From: Oikopleura dioica
Lineage: Eukaryota; Chordata; Appendicularia; Copelata; Oikopleuridae
Direction of reading: 5' to 3'
DNA: 64,000 bases
Assembly: GCA_907165135.1 (NCBI GenBank)
Contig: OU015567.1
Span: 10,979,001-11,043,000 of the forward strand
Shown here: in pieces, positions 42,601 to 53,749 of the stretch
How positions within the stretch are numbered: the stretch's first letter is position 1
Layout of the letters: each line of letters opens with the position of its first letter
Position numbers and translations under genes: made by a program
Notes under the pieces: generated by a model
Told to the model about the DNA's origin: nothing
The model's input: only the letters and a program-made list of their open reading frames with translations
Databases searched by the model: none

Positions 42601-44185
42601 AGTTTGGGGCTTCTGCTCGCGCTCGCTCACTCACGTTAAAATCGGGGAACCTTCGCTCGCGCTCGCTCACTCACGAAAAATTTCGGGGCTCTGCTCGCGC
42701 TCACTCGCTCATCTTAGTTTTGACCATTTTTTGCCTGAGAATCGAATAGTCGGACGAGCGCGGGCGCGAAGGGTCCGATTTTTGGATGGGCGGATGTGCG
42801 CGGGCACAACTCCAATCGAAAGACACGAAAAACAACCAAAACCCACCGAAAACCCACCGACCAACAAAGAAAACGGACGCAATTTACATAGAAAGGACCT
42901 ATTTTACGCAGAAAATATCCGATTTTCTAATTTTCTGTGTAAAATAAGTCCTTTTCTCGGTAAAAAGTCGACTCGGGTTTGACTTTCATGGGATATGCCA
43001 TGAGCAGAGATAGCGAAGCTGACGGCTAAGGTTAGCTTAGCTACCGGGAAATTTTTTTGACCAGCTTCGCTACTCTCAGCCAGGGTTGTAAATCACCCTG
43101 ACCACCGCACCTCGAGGGCGGGGTGGTTGCATAGCACCTTGATATTTTTTGAGGTGGGGTGGGGTGGTCACGGAAGCACCTCAATTTTTCGAAGCCGTGG
43201 CAATGTACGACATTTCCAACTCTGAGTCAGGTTCAGGTGCCTGACTCAGGCCAAAATACTGGGTATTTTCGACCAAGTTCGTAAAATTAAAAAATTTCAT
43301 TTTTATGCACCCTGAGGGTGAGGTGGGGTGGGGTGGGTGGATTTGGATCCACCCTGGTGATTTTTGAGGTGGGGTGGGGGTTCGAAGCCACCTTAGAATT
43401 TTTCAGGGTGGGGTGGGGTGGTTCTCACGGCGAAGTCGAAATGTCGGGGTGGTGTTAGGGTGGGGTGGCTGGGGTGGGGTGCTCTCAGCTACCGGGAGAC
43501 ACTGATGAGATCCCCCCTAAATCATAAAAAATAAAGGGTTCACTAGAATTATCCAAAAGGGAAATAAAGCGGGCTTACGTTTTTCCCCTCCTTGAAATCT
43601 GCAAAAATTCGTTTTTTCAATTTCATTTTTCAAACTGTTTTCAAATCGAAAAACAGGCTTCATCAGCTGAAAAGTGCGTTTTTTCAATTTCAAATTTATT
43701 TCAAAACCGTGCGAGAAGCTTTTCTGTTTGCAATCATCGCACATTTCATTTTTCAACTTTTTTTCATTTGCAAAGCTATTTCATCAGCTTTTTTTTGCAA
43801 TTTCATTTGAAATTTCAGATTTTGAAATGATGAAATTGATGATTCCACTTTTTTGAAAAACGGGTTGATATCAAAATATCCACCCCTGCCTCGAAGGCGA
43901 TTGATGCGCAAGTAGCCGACGCCAGCAGCTGCCGATAGTGCCGTTTGGAACTCTGGCTTTGGGTTGTTCAACGTTATCAACTGACGTGGACAAAGATGTT
44001 AGCGCAAAATAAGCTACAGTAATTCTCTTTAGGATCAGCTGCGATTATCCCGAAGAGTCTTGAACTGTTGAATAACCGACTTTTAGAAATTCTTCGTAGA
44101 ATCGTTCCTTGACAACTGGGCCCATCTCGTTGACATCTGTTATATTTACTTGAAGAAATTTGTGTCGCTTCCCAGCGAAACATTT
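39626..44185 (-). CDS. Unknown protein gene with an hAT transposon inside an exon
   Basis: Minus-strand exons: 44066-44185; an exon split by a transposon (43889-43980 plus 39860-39887); and 39626-39808 (TGA). Removing the hAT element and one copy of its duplication gives exons of 40, 40 and 61 codons, all phase 0. The flanks join smoothly: GYLRINRLRG from one side, LTCGDKICY from the other. Other parts read KRHKFLQVNITDVNEMG and LLDKPAHKTADKELGL. The frame restoration across 4 kb is strong evidence that this was one exon. The N-terminus is not resolved. Family not recognised. The gene works only if the element is spliced out; otherwise it is a disrupted allele. Confidence 0.62.
40300..41290. 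repeat. Inverted array of a short minisatellite within the hAT element
   Basis: Units like AACGTCAATCCTGGCTTC run on the plus strand from about 40575 to 40820, then continue inverted to about 41055, giving a head-to-head array. It is framed by inverted copies of a GAGTGGTCTCCG / TTTGCCCAA-type sequence (40310-40520 and 41095-41255). Translated, the unit gives Asn-Pro-Gly-Phe-Ser repeats, but the frame is broken and this is not a gene. Confidence 0.8.
41310..42725. repeat. CGCTCGCTCACTCA-type repeats and unique AT-rich filler in the hAT element
   Basis: Clusters of GCTCGCGCTCGCTCACTCA-like words lie at 41325-41445 and 42565-42715. The sequence between them shows no gene. Confidence 0.6.
43080..43490. 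repeat. G-rich GGGGTGGGGTGG array within the hAT element
   Basis: Many runs of four G separated by GT or GGT steps, punctuated by ACCACCCC-type words. The plus strand has dense G-quadruplex potential. Confidence 0.75.
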
Positions 44186-44821
44186 CTGTTGATGGTTTTA
44201 TCTTGACAGGTTAAATTCATCCCGCGCCGATTTGAAATTAATATTTTGGCGCTCTAAAGTTCCTGTTGGCTGAAATCCGGAAGGCACGGAATTAGAAATT
44301 ACTATCGCCTTGACCTGGTGTCACTCAAAGTCCCCGCAAATTTCATGATTCTCAGCTATCAAACTAAGCCGAAATCGTCAGACAACTCCGACGGTGAAAA
44401 TTAGCCCACCGCGACATCTGTCATTTCTTGTTGTGGGAAAACCAAAGCCTAAACAACGATTTTAGTAAATTGTGCTCAATTCGCGGCCGCTTCTCATTTC
44501 AATTCATCTTTTTTTCGAGGAGGATGACGAAATTAAACTGCGTAATTATGGGCTTCGCTTTCAGCTATATTGGTCAGGTGGGCATCCTTCACAGAAAAAA
44601 GATGTATTACTGATACAGTATCAGTCGCGAAATTTTGCATTATACTTTGAAGTTATTTGGCCAACTCGATTTGCTACCTTAGACTCTTTTTCCAAAGAAT
44701 CAATTAATTGAATCTTTTTTAGTGAGAAAGAAGAGTGCTTTCTGTTTATTGTAGATTGGAGTCTATTTTTAGAATAATGATGAACGTTATGAATGGCGCC
44801 CATGATACAATTAATTAGAGG

Positions 44822-45222
44822 CTATTTTTTATCAAGAATAAATGGAAAAAAATGATAAGCGGAAATGAGCTGTGAGGTTAATTTCAAAATTACGAACCTG
44901 GACGGCATCGAAGGTCTTATGCGGGTTTGCGGAAGGTGACTCGTTGTAGTAGTAAATCGTGTAGTCAGTGTGGTGGTGATGACCCGCTGAAAACGGCACG
45001 GCTCAGACTGCGCTCGAGAAAGATTACTACTCGATTCTGACACCGACCGTGGTCGATGCTGAGCTGCTTGATTACCACAAATCCAAAATATGCCACCGTC
45101 GTTTTTCGCGAGTTTTTTCGTTATTTTGTTTTGAATAAATTTATGTTCGATTCGCACTTTATAGAATCTGCTTCTATTTGACGTTCTTATTACAAAAATT
45201 TTGTAAAAAAGAAGCTCTTGGA
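44822..45222 (-). CDS. Small His/Tyr-rich unknown protein
   Basis: The 3' exons 44898-44986 and 44822-44869 (TAG) and a 5' exon ending at 45076 join in phase. The text includes FIQNKITKKLAKNDGG, then AGHHHHTDYTIYYYNESPS, and ends FPFILDKK. The last intron is only 28 bases (GTTCGT...CACAG). AATAAA follows about 75 bases after the stop. The 5' exon is open to about 45222 and its start codon is not clear. Family not recognised. An antisense open frame across 44990-45085 also looks protein-like and keeps confidence moderate. Confidence 0.48.
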
Positions 45223-45234
45223 AATTTCAAGCAG

Positions 45235-45365
45235 TGAGCTGTACTCGTTGGCTTATCTGGCGTCGAGGAAGTGGCCGATGCGATGGAATTTGTAAATTGT
45301 GCCAAAATGGAAAGCGATAACAATGTCCGCTCGCTCAGTTCTAAGCACCACAAAACTCTTGTAAG
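45235..45365 (+). CDS. Possible exon on the plus strand
   Basis: An open stretch reads GVEEVADAMEFVNCAK and ends SSKHHKTL before a GTAAGAC donor-like site. No neighbouring exon could be joined; it overlaps the 5' region of the minus-strand gene. Confidence 0.25.
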
Positions 45366-45559
45366 ACGTTTTATTCAAGAATTCTTATGCAAGGTCTATC
45401 TTTCTATTTCTTTTAAGTTCATTTCAAAGGATAATTGTCTGTTCATTTCCTCGAGTGGCCACAAAAGGAGCCTATGAAGGTTGACCCAGTTAAAGTGAAA
45501 ATAACTTCCTGTCTTTTGATCTGTTTGGAATGTTTAATTGGTTTCCAAATGGTTCATTT

Positions 45560-46632
45560 TTAGAGAAGCTTAGTATCAAGTCTGAGCCGATTCCTGCGGT
45601 TACGGGCTGAACAGAGCGCGTCCTGAGCTGGAGAGGCTGCATGCTTCGTGTTCTGAAAGAGAAAGAGAAAGTTAGTTGTGTTCCCATTCTAAAGGGATTT
45701 GTGAAGTAATGAGCTCATTTACGCAAGCAAACTGACTGGCAAGAGTGTAGCCACGGAAGAGCTATTTGACCAAAACTAATTAAAATGCTAAAGCGTGGAG
45801 GCCATTTCGGACAAGAGGCTTATGGTAAGGACTCCCAGAGTCAGGAGCCTTACGGGCTCCTCCCTTTTCGAAAAGAAAAACAAACACCGTCTGCCATCTT
45901 CTCCAAAGATTGCATAAGGTGCTTAACACGTTTTTGCTTTTTGGGCTGAAAATTTTACGAAATAATTTGATAAAATAAAAAAAACAAGAATATAGTCTCC
46001 AATTCATTTTGTTTGGGGCAAAAACTTTTGGGTAAAAAGTTTCGAACTATTCCTTTGTATGTAAAGATGTTCAATTCTAGCTACTTTCAGCAAGCATCTT
46101 TATTGTTGGTTAATATTGGAGACTCTTAGCTGCCAACGAACTCATTCTTTTGGCCAAAAACAAAACGGGAGCTTAATGAGAAACCATCGTTATCAAATTA
46201 TCAAAAACGTTTTGGGGGTTGATCTTTCGGTAGAATCAAGATAGTCTACCGGTAAACAATCGAGATCTTTGTGGAGAGATAATCAAATTAGTTTCTTTCT
46301 GGAACCTGAGTTGTCTATGAAAGAAACCTTGCTGCTTAGCACTTACTTATTTACTTACTTGTCAGTTAAAGAATTTGAATTAAGTTATTGATTGATTATT
46401 GCGCGGTTATTATTTATGATCGGTAGACTTACGAGTCTTCAGGACTAGCTCCTTCCCAAAAAATCCAATCTTCTGTGGAAAATGCCCATTCAAAGGTGTA
46501 CGCCTGTCCTTTTTTCGGAGTTCTTTTCGAAGACCAAAAGTTCGCATCGATGTATCGCACTTCTTGAGATCCCATTTTGTAACGTTCCAAAAATCTGACT
46601 CTAAGCCGTATCTTTAAAGTTGATCTGCGGGG
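45560..46632 (-). CDS. Unknown protein, several exons (model incomplete)
   Basis: A 200-base exon (46433-46632) has clear acceptor and donor. It reads TLKIRLRVRFLERYKMGSQE and ends EWAFSTEDWIFWEG. An exon at about 45780-45951 begins KKQKRVKHLMQSLEKMADG and continues ARKAPDSGSPYHKPL across a possible 28-base intron. A final exon, 45560-45652, after a long pyrimidine acceptor reads KHAASPAQDALCSARNRR and ends in TAA. Phases between the first and second do not match, so one exon is missing or two genes are present. Aromatic-rich, beta-like text resembles the exons at 47.0 and 48.8 kb. Confidence 0.42.
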
Positions 46633-46639
46633 CTATTTT

Positions 46640-47020
46640 CACGTAAAAGCATTTCGTGGATAAAGATCGTGGGTTATTGAATTGGGTGAATTTTGATTAC
46701 TGACGTTTTTCAAAAAGCAAAGTCAAAAATGTGGTTAACGTGATTTGAATTTGTGAGTGACATTAACCCCGACAAGGTAACAGACTTTAGAAAAGCGCCT
46801 GAGCGATTGCCGATTTCGCGCATTTCAAAAAGAAAGGAGGCGAAATCTGATTACGCTTTGGGAAAAAAGTGATTGTGGCAAATTTGGCTTGTGGCAGATT
46901 TTAAGTCAGACTTTTTGAAACTCTTTTAGGAAGTTGCAGAAAAATTGCTAAAGCATTGAGTGGTTACTGGGGAAGTTGAAGTGGTGCTGGACCGGTTGGT
47001 AAATTACAGGTTCTGCCTGG
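46640..47020. other. Stretch without a supported gene
   Basis: No convincing exon or repeat. A frame on the minus strand extends from the 47.1-kb exon to about 46956, but it may be noncoding. Confidence 0.3.
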
Positions 47021-47026
47021 CGCGTC

Positions 47027-47262
47027 TGGTTACATAGATTGTTTTTGGAACGTTGCCTTGTACCAATACTCGTTTGGATCTGGAATCTGCCAAAACCACT
47101 CAGGCGAGTGCATTGATATCTGAAAGCAAGGTGTGAAATTGGCGCTCTTGAAAATATACTAGTATCTTGCGAGAAAAATTAAAGAAAACCTGAGTTCCCA
47201 AAAACTGCAGAACTAAAAAGCTGAGTCAAGTCAAGGCCTTCTCCTGCATCTGGGGCAATTAT
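47027..47262 (-). CDS. Aromatic-rich exons, unknown protein
   Basis: An exon at about 47190-47262 (APDAGEGLDLTQLFSSAVFG) is followed by another after a CTTTCAG acceptor at about 47121. The latter reads EWFWQIPDPNEYWYKATFQ in one frame and is also open in a second frame. The frame choice, and so the stop, is not settled. It may belong to the same gene as the 46.4-kb exon. Confidence 0.33.
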
Positions 47263-47269
47263 ACAGAAA

Positions 47270-47845
47270 GTACGTTTAGAGATGCATTAGACAGGAGGAA
47301 CAAGGGAAACGATTCGCGAGAATGTCGAATAAAAATTCAATTGATACTAATTGAAGCAAAGCCCTCATCCTCTAAATGCAAGGCTTGCTTTTTTTTGGCC
47401 TGTTCTTCGTTTTATTTTTTGCTTTGGTTGCTTTTATCTATCTGGCACTCCTCAAAACAAACTAAGTACAATTCAGAGCAAATTCTGTTTAATTTCACTT
47501 TCAAGCAATCTTACTACCGACGAAAAAAGGTTGGGCGATTGTATTCACAATAACTAGGGCGTCTCGACGAAAAATATTTATTTTCAAAAAAATGCCCAAT
47601 CTTTGAAATATCAATTTATCGGGGCGGCGCGAGGAAATGGTCGATAGTTCGTAAATACGAAAACTGAATCTAATAGAGCTTACGAGAAATTGAATCAAAA
47701 TAATTAATCAGAAAAAGACCGTCTTTTCAAACCGTTGGGAGTTCTGAGGTCAATGAAATCTCTTATGAAATATATAAAAATTCTGCAAGAGGTACTCTTG
47801 ATGAAATAATTTTTCGCGAAAGCGGCGAATTATTTCAGTTCTGGA
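47270..47845. other. Stretch without a supported gene
   Basis: Short frames at 47341-47557 plus overlap in two phases and have no support. Nothing else is seen. Confidence 0.35.
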
Positions 47846-47850
47846 GGCAT

Positions 47851-50800
47851 CTAAAAGCTGCTATAATCTGTTACCTTTCCGCCATGATACCACAAATCGG
47901 ATGCCGGGTCGTCGCCGAAACTAGGGTCCAACGAGTAGATTGAGCAATTTCCCGTAACCCGATCAACGGCGTAACTAAAAATGCGATGAGCCACGGCTTT
48001 ATAACCGGTTTCGACTTTCAGCGCCAAAAATTCTAGCTTTCGTTTCTTTGAACAACTGCGAAAAAAATGCAATTTAGCGAACGTGTAAAATGAACAGTCA
48101 CTTCATCAAAAGGAAGTCAACTGTTTTGGCTACTTAGCAAACTAGCAAGTACTTGATCCTTTCTCGGTAGACGTGTTTAGGGGCTTTTCTTAAGCATAGG
48201 TTTTTTATTGAAACAGCTTTTAGGGCTCAGATGCTTGCTATCCTAGCAAATCTGTTTTTCATAACTCAGGTTAAACTTTAGTTTCTAATTGCATCTAAAT
48301 AAAGAGGTATTTTGCTTATTGGATCAGCTGTATTTAAATGCAAGAGGTCATTAATAATTCATTGTCCAGGAACTTATTCGAAGAGAAAAGTCTTAACAAA
48401 AAATCTCGTGCTTTCAACAAACACGAGTCAATTTGTTATTCAGGACAGCTTGAAACTTGTTGAAAAATATCTAAGTTCACGTAGCCGCTATGTTCCGCCC
48501 CGTTTCTCGTGCATTTTTCGCTATTTTGTTGAATCGCGTTTTCAGCAATTAGAGCAAAGTATAGATACCAAGAATTCGGCGCTTTCATTGTTAGAGTGCC
48601 AGCGACACCGCTAATTGCAGTCAACTGTAGAAGTAGTCTTACTAGTTTTGTAAAGAAAATTAAGTCTTCAAATATTTTACTGTAGCCCAACAGAAGTACA
48701 AGATAAATGAGAAACGCTGCTTACCCTAAATCCGAGCTAAAATCGTGGATAAACTCCATTTCTGTGAGTCCATAGGCATTGATAAGATCCGCAAATCCAG
48801 CCGTATCGAGTGTGTACCTCGCCAATTTCTTATCGTAGTCGTAGTGAATGCTTAATTTGTGAAAATCAGTCTTTATCTTCGTGTCCTTTTTCGTCGTATT
48901 CAGATAGGGTTGAAAGCGTACCTCATATCGTAAACTGGCGATTCGAAACCTCTTTGTTGCAGGGTTCAGATAATAAATTTAAGGTCAGAGGAAAAATGAG
49001 GACTCAAGGTGAAAAATTGGATTGGTATCGAGCTTGCGGTTAGGAAATCCTGAGCCGGACGTGACCATGATCCACGAAAGGGGAAGCGACCACGTCCTTC
49101 TTGTGGCTTTAAAGTGAAAATAAGATAGTCCCGCTGCCAATTTAATTGTACTAGGAGTATGCCACGGGGAACTAAGAACTTCCGATCAAGGAAGTTCAGC
49201 CAAGACCAACTTGAGTGCACGGCAAAAATCGCGCCACCTCGCAAGTCCTGCAAAAATAGCTTTAGTTGTTAAAAAATTGAAAAATTTAAATATCTCCTCT
49301 TTAAAAACTTTTCTAACGTGTGTCCGTACACCGTGAGAAAGATAAAACGAATATCTGTGTTCATTGAAAAATTGTTAATTTTTGCACACGTGTTCTCGCG
49401 TAACGGACACTTGGGGTAAATATTTTCCTCTTCGAATGCCTGGAGAATTACTTCAAGATTGTAATTAGCCGTGCTTGCCATCACGTGGCTTTTGACCGAC
49501 CGGTGAAACTTTTCCGATAATTTAACAGTATAAAATGGTCATTTATGAGCGAATCAAAATGCCTACCCTTTTGATAATTCCTCAAGTTTTTAAGAGAATA
49601 AAAACTGCTCAGTTGTTTAATAGACTTTGAAGCCACAAGCGTTCACAATCTGTCTACGTGTATTTAATCCATAAGGTGCTGATATGAGAAGCTGTAGATC
49701 GGTAGCTATGTTTGGGGCGCATAAACCGGAATCAACCGGTGTTTTGATAGATCCCCCTAAGAGTAGATATAGTTCCATATTTTTTGGATAACTTGAAGCT
49801 GAACCCAGAACCCAGCGCCTTATCAGGGATCATTATTATTTTAGATTACAAAGGCAACTTTTGAGCAAATTGTTTTTTGGAGAGTCGTCATAGTTATTTG
49901 ACAAAGTTTAAATTCTATCCGCATTCTTAAATTATTTAGAAAAGTCGAAGTGGCTAAAGCGGTAAATATTTAAGATCCCATTCCGTAAATGTAATCCTTG
50001 ACTTCAAGTTTGCTATGCCAGGCTTTGGCGGACATTTGTGGAATTTCCGGTGTGTGCGAGGTCTGGCAAACCGTCAGATCCGGCAACAGAAATACTTCCG
50101 CGGGGGGCGTTTCTAATCTTACTCTGAAGATTTCGTACACTTTCAGGAGGCTCACGTTTTTATGTTTTAGCTTAAATTTCGGGGTCACTTCGGTAAGTCC
50201 TTCCTTGCAACACAGCAGTGGCTTCTTCGTCGATGTACTTTGTAAGGTCAAAATTCAATCTGCTTTTTCGTAACCTCTAATTTTCTGGTCAATTTTGACG
50301 CTGGAGGGGGGCTACAAAGGTGGCACTTTGCTCGAATTAAAAGAAAATGTCTCGTGATCGGGTTTAATCTCACTTCGAATTTTGCATTTAGAAGGTAAGA
50401 ATGAGCCACTTAAGGGTACCCAAAATATATTAAATAGAGTTAATGACGATAGATCTCAGATTTAAGAGGAAATATAGGCATATAAAAAGCCCTAGGCATT
50501 AAAAGAACGATTTTTTAAGGAGCATCGTCTTTTGAAAGAAATTTAAGAAATCAGTAGTCTTCTAAAATGGTCCAAAAAGAGACAGGCTGAAATTTCAATT
50601 ATCCCATTTCCGGCCGAATCGCTAGAAAGATGACATTGCAAATCTTGACACGTCTAAAAACGCAAACAGCGCTTTCGGTTAAATCAGATTGACCCGGGCG
50701 AGCCTGGACGACGCGCAGCGGGATGGAAACGGAAGTTTCTGAAAAGTCGAATGTCAAAAACATGTCAATGCTCGTTTCTAAGCGCAAACCTGTTGGTATT

Positions 50801-51013
50801 GAATAAAAGACATCAAGTGCATACGACGCGGCCTTGTCCGGATATTTGAGTCTTTTTTGGCAGCTCAAACATGTGTTTCGCAATTTCAACAAATCAAAAT
50901 AACGAACAGAATCAAATCCGCGTAAAACATAAATTGAGACATTTGTCAGCCGCTTTCCTTGCACTCCACTGCCACGCTACTTTCCCACGAACACTTTTTA
51001 TCAGATTTCATGA
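47851..51013 (-). CDS. Degenerin/ENaC-like or related receptor gene(s), exons partly joined
   Basis: Several exons on one strand are clearly coding, in order: 50750-50985 (KRLTNVSIYVLRGFDSVRYF, CLSCQKRL); 49978-50251 (LETPPAEVFLLPDLTVCQTS); about 49365-49510 (FEEENIYPKCPLRENTC); 49060-49253 (LRGGAIFAVHSSWSWLNFL); 48732-48965 (YEVRFQPYLNTTKK, LTEMEFIHDFSSDLGG); 48510-48620 (GTLTMKAPNSWYLYFALIA); 47851-48058 (KAVAHRIFSYAVDRVTG). The LPDLTVC and SDLGG words resemble the post-TM1 FPxVTxC and pre-TM2 LSDxGG signatures of degenerin/ENaC channels, in the right order. The pore sequence after SDLGG is not typical, so this could be a diverged or decayed channel, or two genes. Joins between 49.06, 48.73 and 48.5 kb fit in phase. 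Confidence 0.42.
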
Positions 51014-51019
51014 AAAAAA

Positions 51020-52015
51020 TATTTAGATGATGGTTCAGTTTTGATGTTCTTTCGAAATTGCAATGTGAGAAATGCCGCTCAGGTGAGGAGTCGAATTCAG
51101 GTTCGCATTCCACAGCGAGGAAAAGATGGAGATTCTAGTCAGGTTGAAGATCACCCAAACAGAGCACCTCTAAAGTCGAATTCCCAGCTCAATTTACCAG
51201 TAAAGACATTTCAGAGACAACAGAAAAGGATGATTTTTTCCGTCGCTGGGCTCGAAAAAACCTGAGTCAGGGTCTAAAAAGCTTTCCGACTTCGCTTGAA
51301 TTTGAGAATAAAATAAAAAATTCTTCTTGCGAGGCCGCTCTGGACGTTCGTTTTTTGAAAGCCGCTTCGCGGCTTTTCTTTAAAGATCTTTCAGACCCTA
51401 ATTGAGGTTGGGCTAAGAAAATCTTTTTACGCATTCAGTGCTTGTTATTTTAATGCGTTTATTTTTTCCGTTTTTCAAAAACAAAGAAACTCACGTTTCG
51501 TTTCGCCTATTCGTTGTGTAACTGCACGTGAGTGTCGTTAAGAGAATTAGAACCCACCCGATTGAAAATAATTGCTTCGATTTTGTTTCTAATAAATATG
51601 GCTGGCCGCGCGTGTGTTTTAATTGCAAGCAACTGCGGGTTTGAAAAGGCGTCGTTTCAATAGTTTTCGCGTTATTTGCCGAAAATATGAAAATGACGGG
51701 GATCCACGTTCTCCTGGAATAAGCCGAAGAATGTGCTTTTTATTTATTGAAAATAAGAGAAACATTCCTCACCTGGCAGGTTACTCTAATTCAATTGTAA
51801 ACTCTTTCATTATCTGATCAAAAACGACATGTAAAAGGTTGATAAAAGGGCAATTTCGGCCTATTAGACGGATAAACAGTTTGAGGACCCTGACTCAGGT
51901 TTTCAACACAGGTTACTGAGTCGAGCATGAAGGCTTTTCTGACGCTGACGAAGACTATTTATATTTCGCGCCACCAAAAGTGCAAACTTTCGCCAAGAGA
52001 ATGTCATGTTCATCC
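51020..52015. other. Stretch without a supported gene
   Basis: Holds a perfect short hairpin, GAAAGCCGCTTCGCGGCTTTTC, at about 51357-51378. Otherwise short frames only. Confidence 0.35.
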
Positions 52016-52024
52016 CGCATTCAC

Positions 52025-52619
52025 TCAAAACGGGGCGTTATGTTTGGCGCAGTCTCCACCGAAAACGCTTGTCTCTGTTAGAAATCTGTTCCTAGTGGGC
52101 TCGAGATCCGGCTCAGGCTCAACCTTTTTGACGTCCGTGACGAAATCCGGACTCATCAGCACTTCCAACAGTGGCACGAACTCGTAGTCGACACTCGTCT
52201 CGGGATTTTGAAACTCCGGGATGAAAATTGGACTGCCTAAATCAATTTTTACACGAGTCAGGAAGTAAGCTTTTTTGGAATTTCGTAATTTTTTAAAAGG
52301 CTGGTCGAAAATCTGACTTTTTCAACCCTTTCTCGGGTCTCAAAAAACGAAGCTTCTCGAGAAATGAATGAAAGAGGGATACCTCGCTTTCTGAATTTTG
52401 AAAAATTTGGACCGGCTTGGAATTTGGAATTTTTGAAAGGCAGGAATTTTCAATTAGGTCTAATTCCGGAATCCGGCGTGATTAGATTTTTTGATGAAAA
52501 CCTTTGAAAGACTCAAGTTGCTTCGTGTCGCACTCGAAACCATCGTAGAGGAAGTGAACTTTGTTGCCGGCGAAATCCCACTTGGCAGTCGTGTAGATTC
52601 CGTTTTTTCGCACCGACAT
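52025..52619 (-). CDS. Small acidic unknown protein, two exons
   Basis: Exons 52502-52619 and 52025-52236 are joined in phase by a 265-base GT-AG intron and total 110 codons (109 aa). It starts MSVRKNGIYTTAKWDFAGNK; exon 2 is acidic (DFVTDVKKVEPEPDLEPTRN) and ends GGDCAKHNAPF. A TATA box (CTATAAA at 52641-52647) lies 22-28 bases before the ATG, so the leader must be very short or the true start site lies inside it. No signal peptide. Family not recognised. The gene model is well supported. Confidence 0.68.
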
Positions 52620-52803
52620 GATCTTTCGAAAAGGCCATAATTTATAGAATAGAAAGTTTGCTCGCCTTTACTGCTAGTTTTCTACAGTAAAAAAACAGAA
52701 AATCAAGAATGGTCATTTGCGAGGTCTTTGGAAAATGCGTCTATAATTATTTGCAGAGCTTGTTTTTAAAATTACGGAGGGTTTTGACCACGAGGGTGTC
52801 GTT

Positions 52804-52936
52804 TTAAGGGACTCTTTCCTGATCTGGGTCGGCCCCGGGTCTTTGGTCATTGAGTCTGCGGTAGAATTTGAGAAATTCAGTTCCGGTGTTGCGCTCCAGG
52901 TTGACGACGCTCTTCGTGGCGTAGAACTCATAATCA
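52804..52936 (-). CDS. Last exon of an unknown protein
   Basis: A GCTTCAG acceptor is followed by 44 codons in phase 2: DYEFYATKSVVNLERNTG, then FLKFYRRLNDQRPGADPDQ, ending in TAA. The composition is convincing. A second frame is also open but Ser/Thr-heavy. Upstream exons beyond 52940 were not identified. The stop lies 185 bases before the next gene's ATG on the same strand. Confidence 0.45.
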
Positions 52937-52939
52937 CTG

Positions 52940-53535
52940 AAGCGTCATTTTAAATACAGGACAAATTCATCATTGTGACTTAAATAAGAACAGACAGTTG
53001 TAAAGCCCCTTAGCAGGCGCAAAAATCCTTTCAGATTTATTTTGAGACGCTGGTCTCGACACCTTCTGAGGCCCTACACGGGTTAATATTTAGAGACTCC
53101 TAAAATAAAGAGTTCATCGAATTTACTTTCTTAATCCTCATTTGTTTGTTTCGCGTTTTCGCGCGATCAGAAACACTAAACCGCACGATTTAACATTCTA
53201 ACACATTCTTCTGTAAACATGACACTAGTAGAAGAATAGTAGTAAAAGAACAAACCTTGATACGATTTGAGAAGATACGAAAAAGAAGCTTACATATGCT
53301 GCATGTTGCTGTACGCACGAGTTACTCAAGTTATCTTATTTTGAAAATTAACTTCTCTTCATTATCATTTGAAATTTTCTTCTAAGAAGTCATGATGTCA
53401 GAAAGTCACCTTGTGAAGTTTGCCCATCTATCCGGCTGTCCCCCAACCGGATCGTCCGAAAAAACACACTGAAATAACAGCAAAGGGCCAAAGAATCTCA
53501 TTCTCTGCAATTTCAAATGGATCTAATAATGGCCT
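52940..53535. other. Stretch without a supported gene
   Basis: It should hold upstream exons of the gene ending at 52804, but I could not identify them. Confidence 0.3.
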
Positions 53536-53538
53536 GGT

Positions 53539-53700
53539 CTACTCTCTATTAGAATCGTTTCTTTGTTTTTCGCGCATAAATACAAACTTCGGAGGAGCGT
53601 TTTCCATGCTCAGATGCCTTCGTTTCCAACAACTACAAACAGAACGACTTATCAGATCATCCCGAGAAAGGTCTTGTTCATGCTCGCTAGCGGTAAACAT
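53539..53700 (-). CDS. Possible 53-aa protein
   Basis: An ATG frame reads MFTASEHEQDLSRDDLISRS, then CSCWKRRHLSMENAPPKF, and ends in TAG. The composition is good for its size. No splice partner or family is known, and the opposite strand is also open. Confidence 0.3.
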   Translation of the reverse strand: MFTASEHEQDLSRDDLISRSVCSCWKRRHLSMENAPPKFVFMREKQRNDSNRE

Positions 53701-53749
53701 TGCCAGTCAGAAGTGCTGTCAGTCAGCCCGTTAGAGATGTGATGATCTT

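Larger units (their letters stand above)
39896..43888. mobile_element. hAT-type non-autonomous transposon, 3,993 bp
   Basis: The terminal inverted repeats CAGGGGTGGATATTTTGATA (24 bases match) are flanked by a perfect 8-bp duplication CCTCGAAG at 39888-39895 and 43889-43896. CAGGG-type ends and 8-bp duplications define hAT elements. Subterminal regions (39920-40130 and 43590-43850) are also inverted and rich in GAAATTTCAAA-like words. I find no transposase; the interior is filled with minisatellite and other repeats, suggesting nested insertions or a satellite-carrying derivative. Confidence 0.9.

Noticed and set aside
44990-45090. Plus-strand protein-like text TALEKDYYSILTPTVVDAEL
   Set aside because: It has no usable acceptor before its upstream stop and lies opposite the intron of a phase-consistent minus-strand gene. 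It remains a possible alternative.
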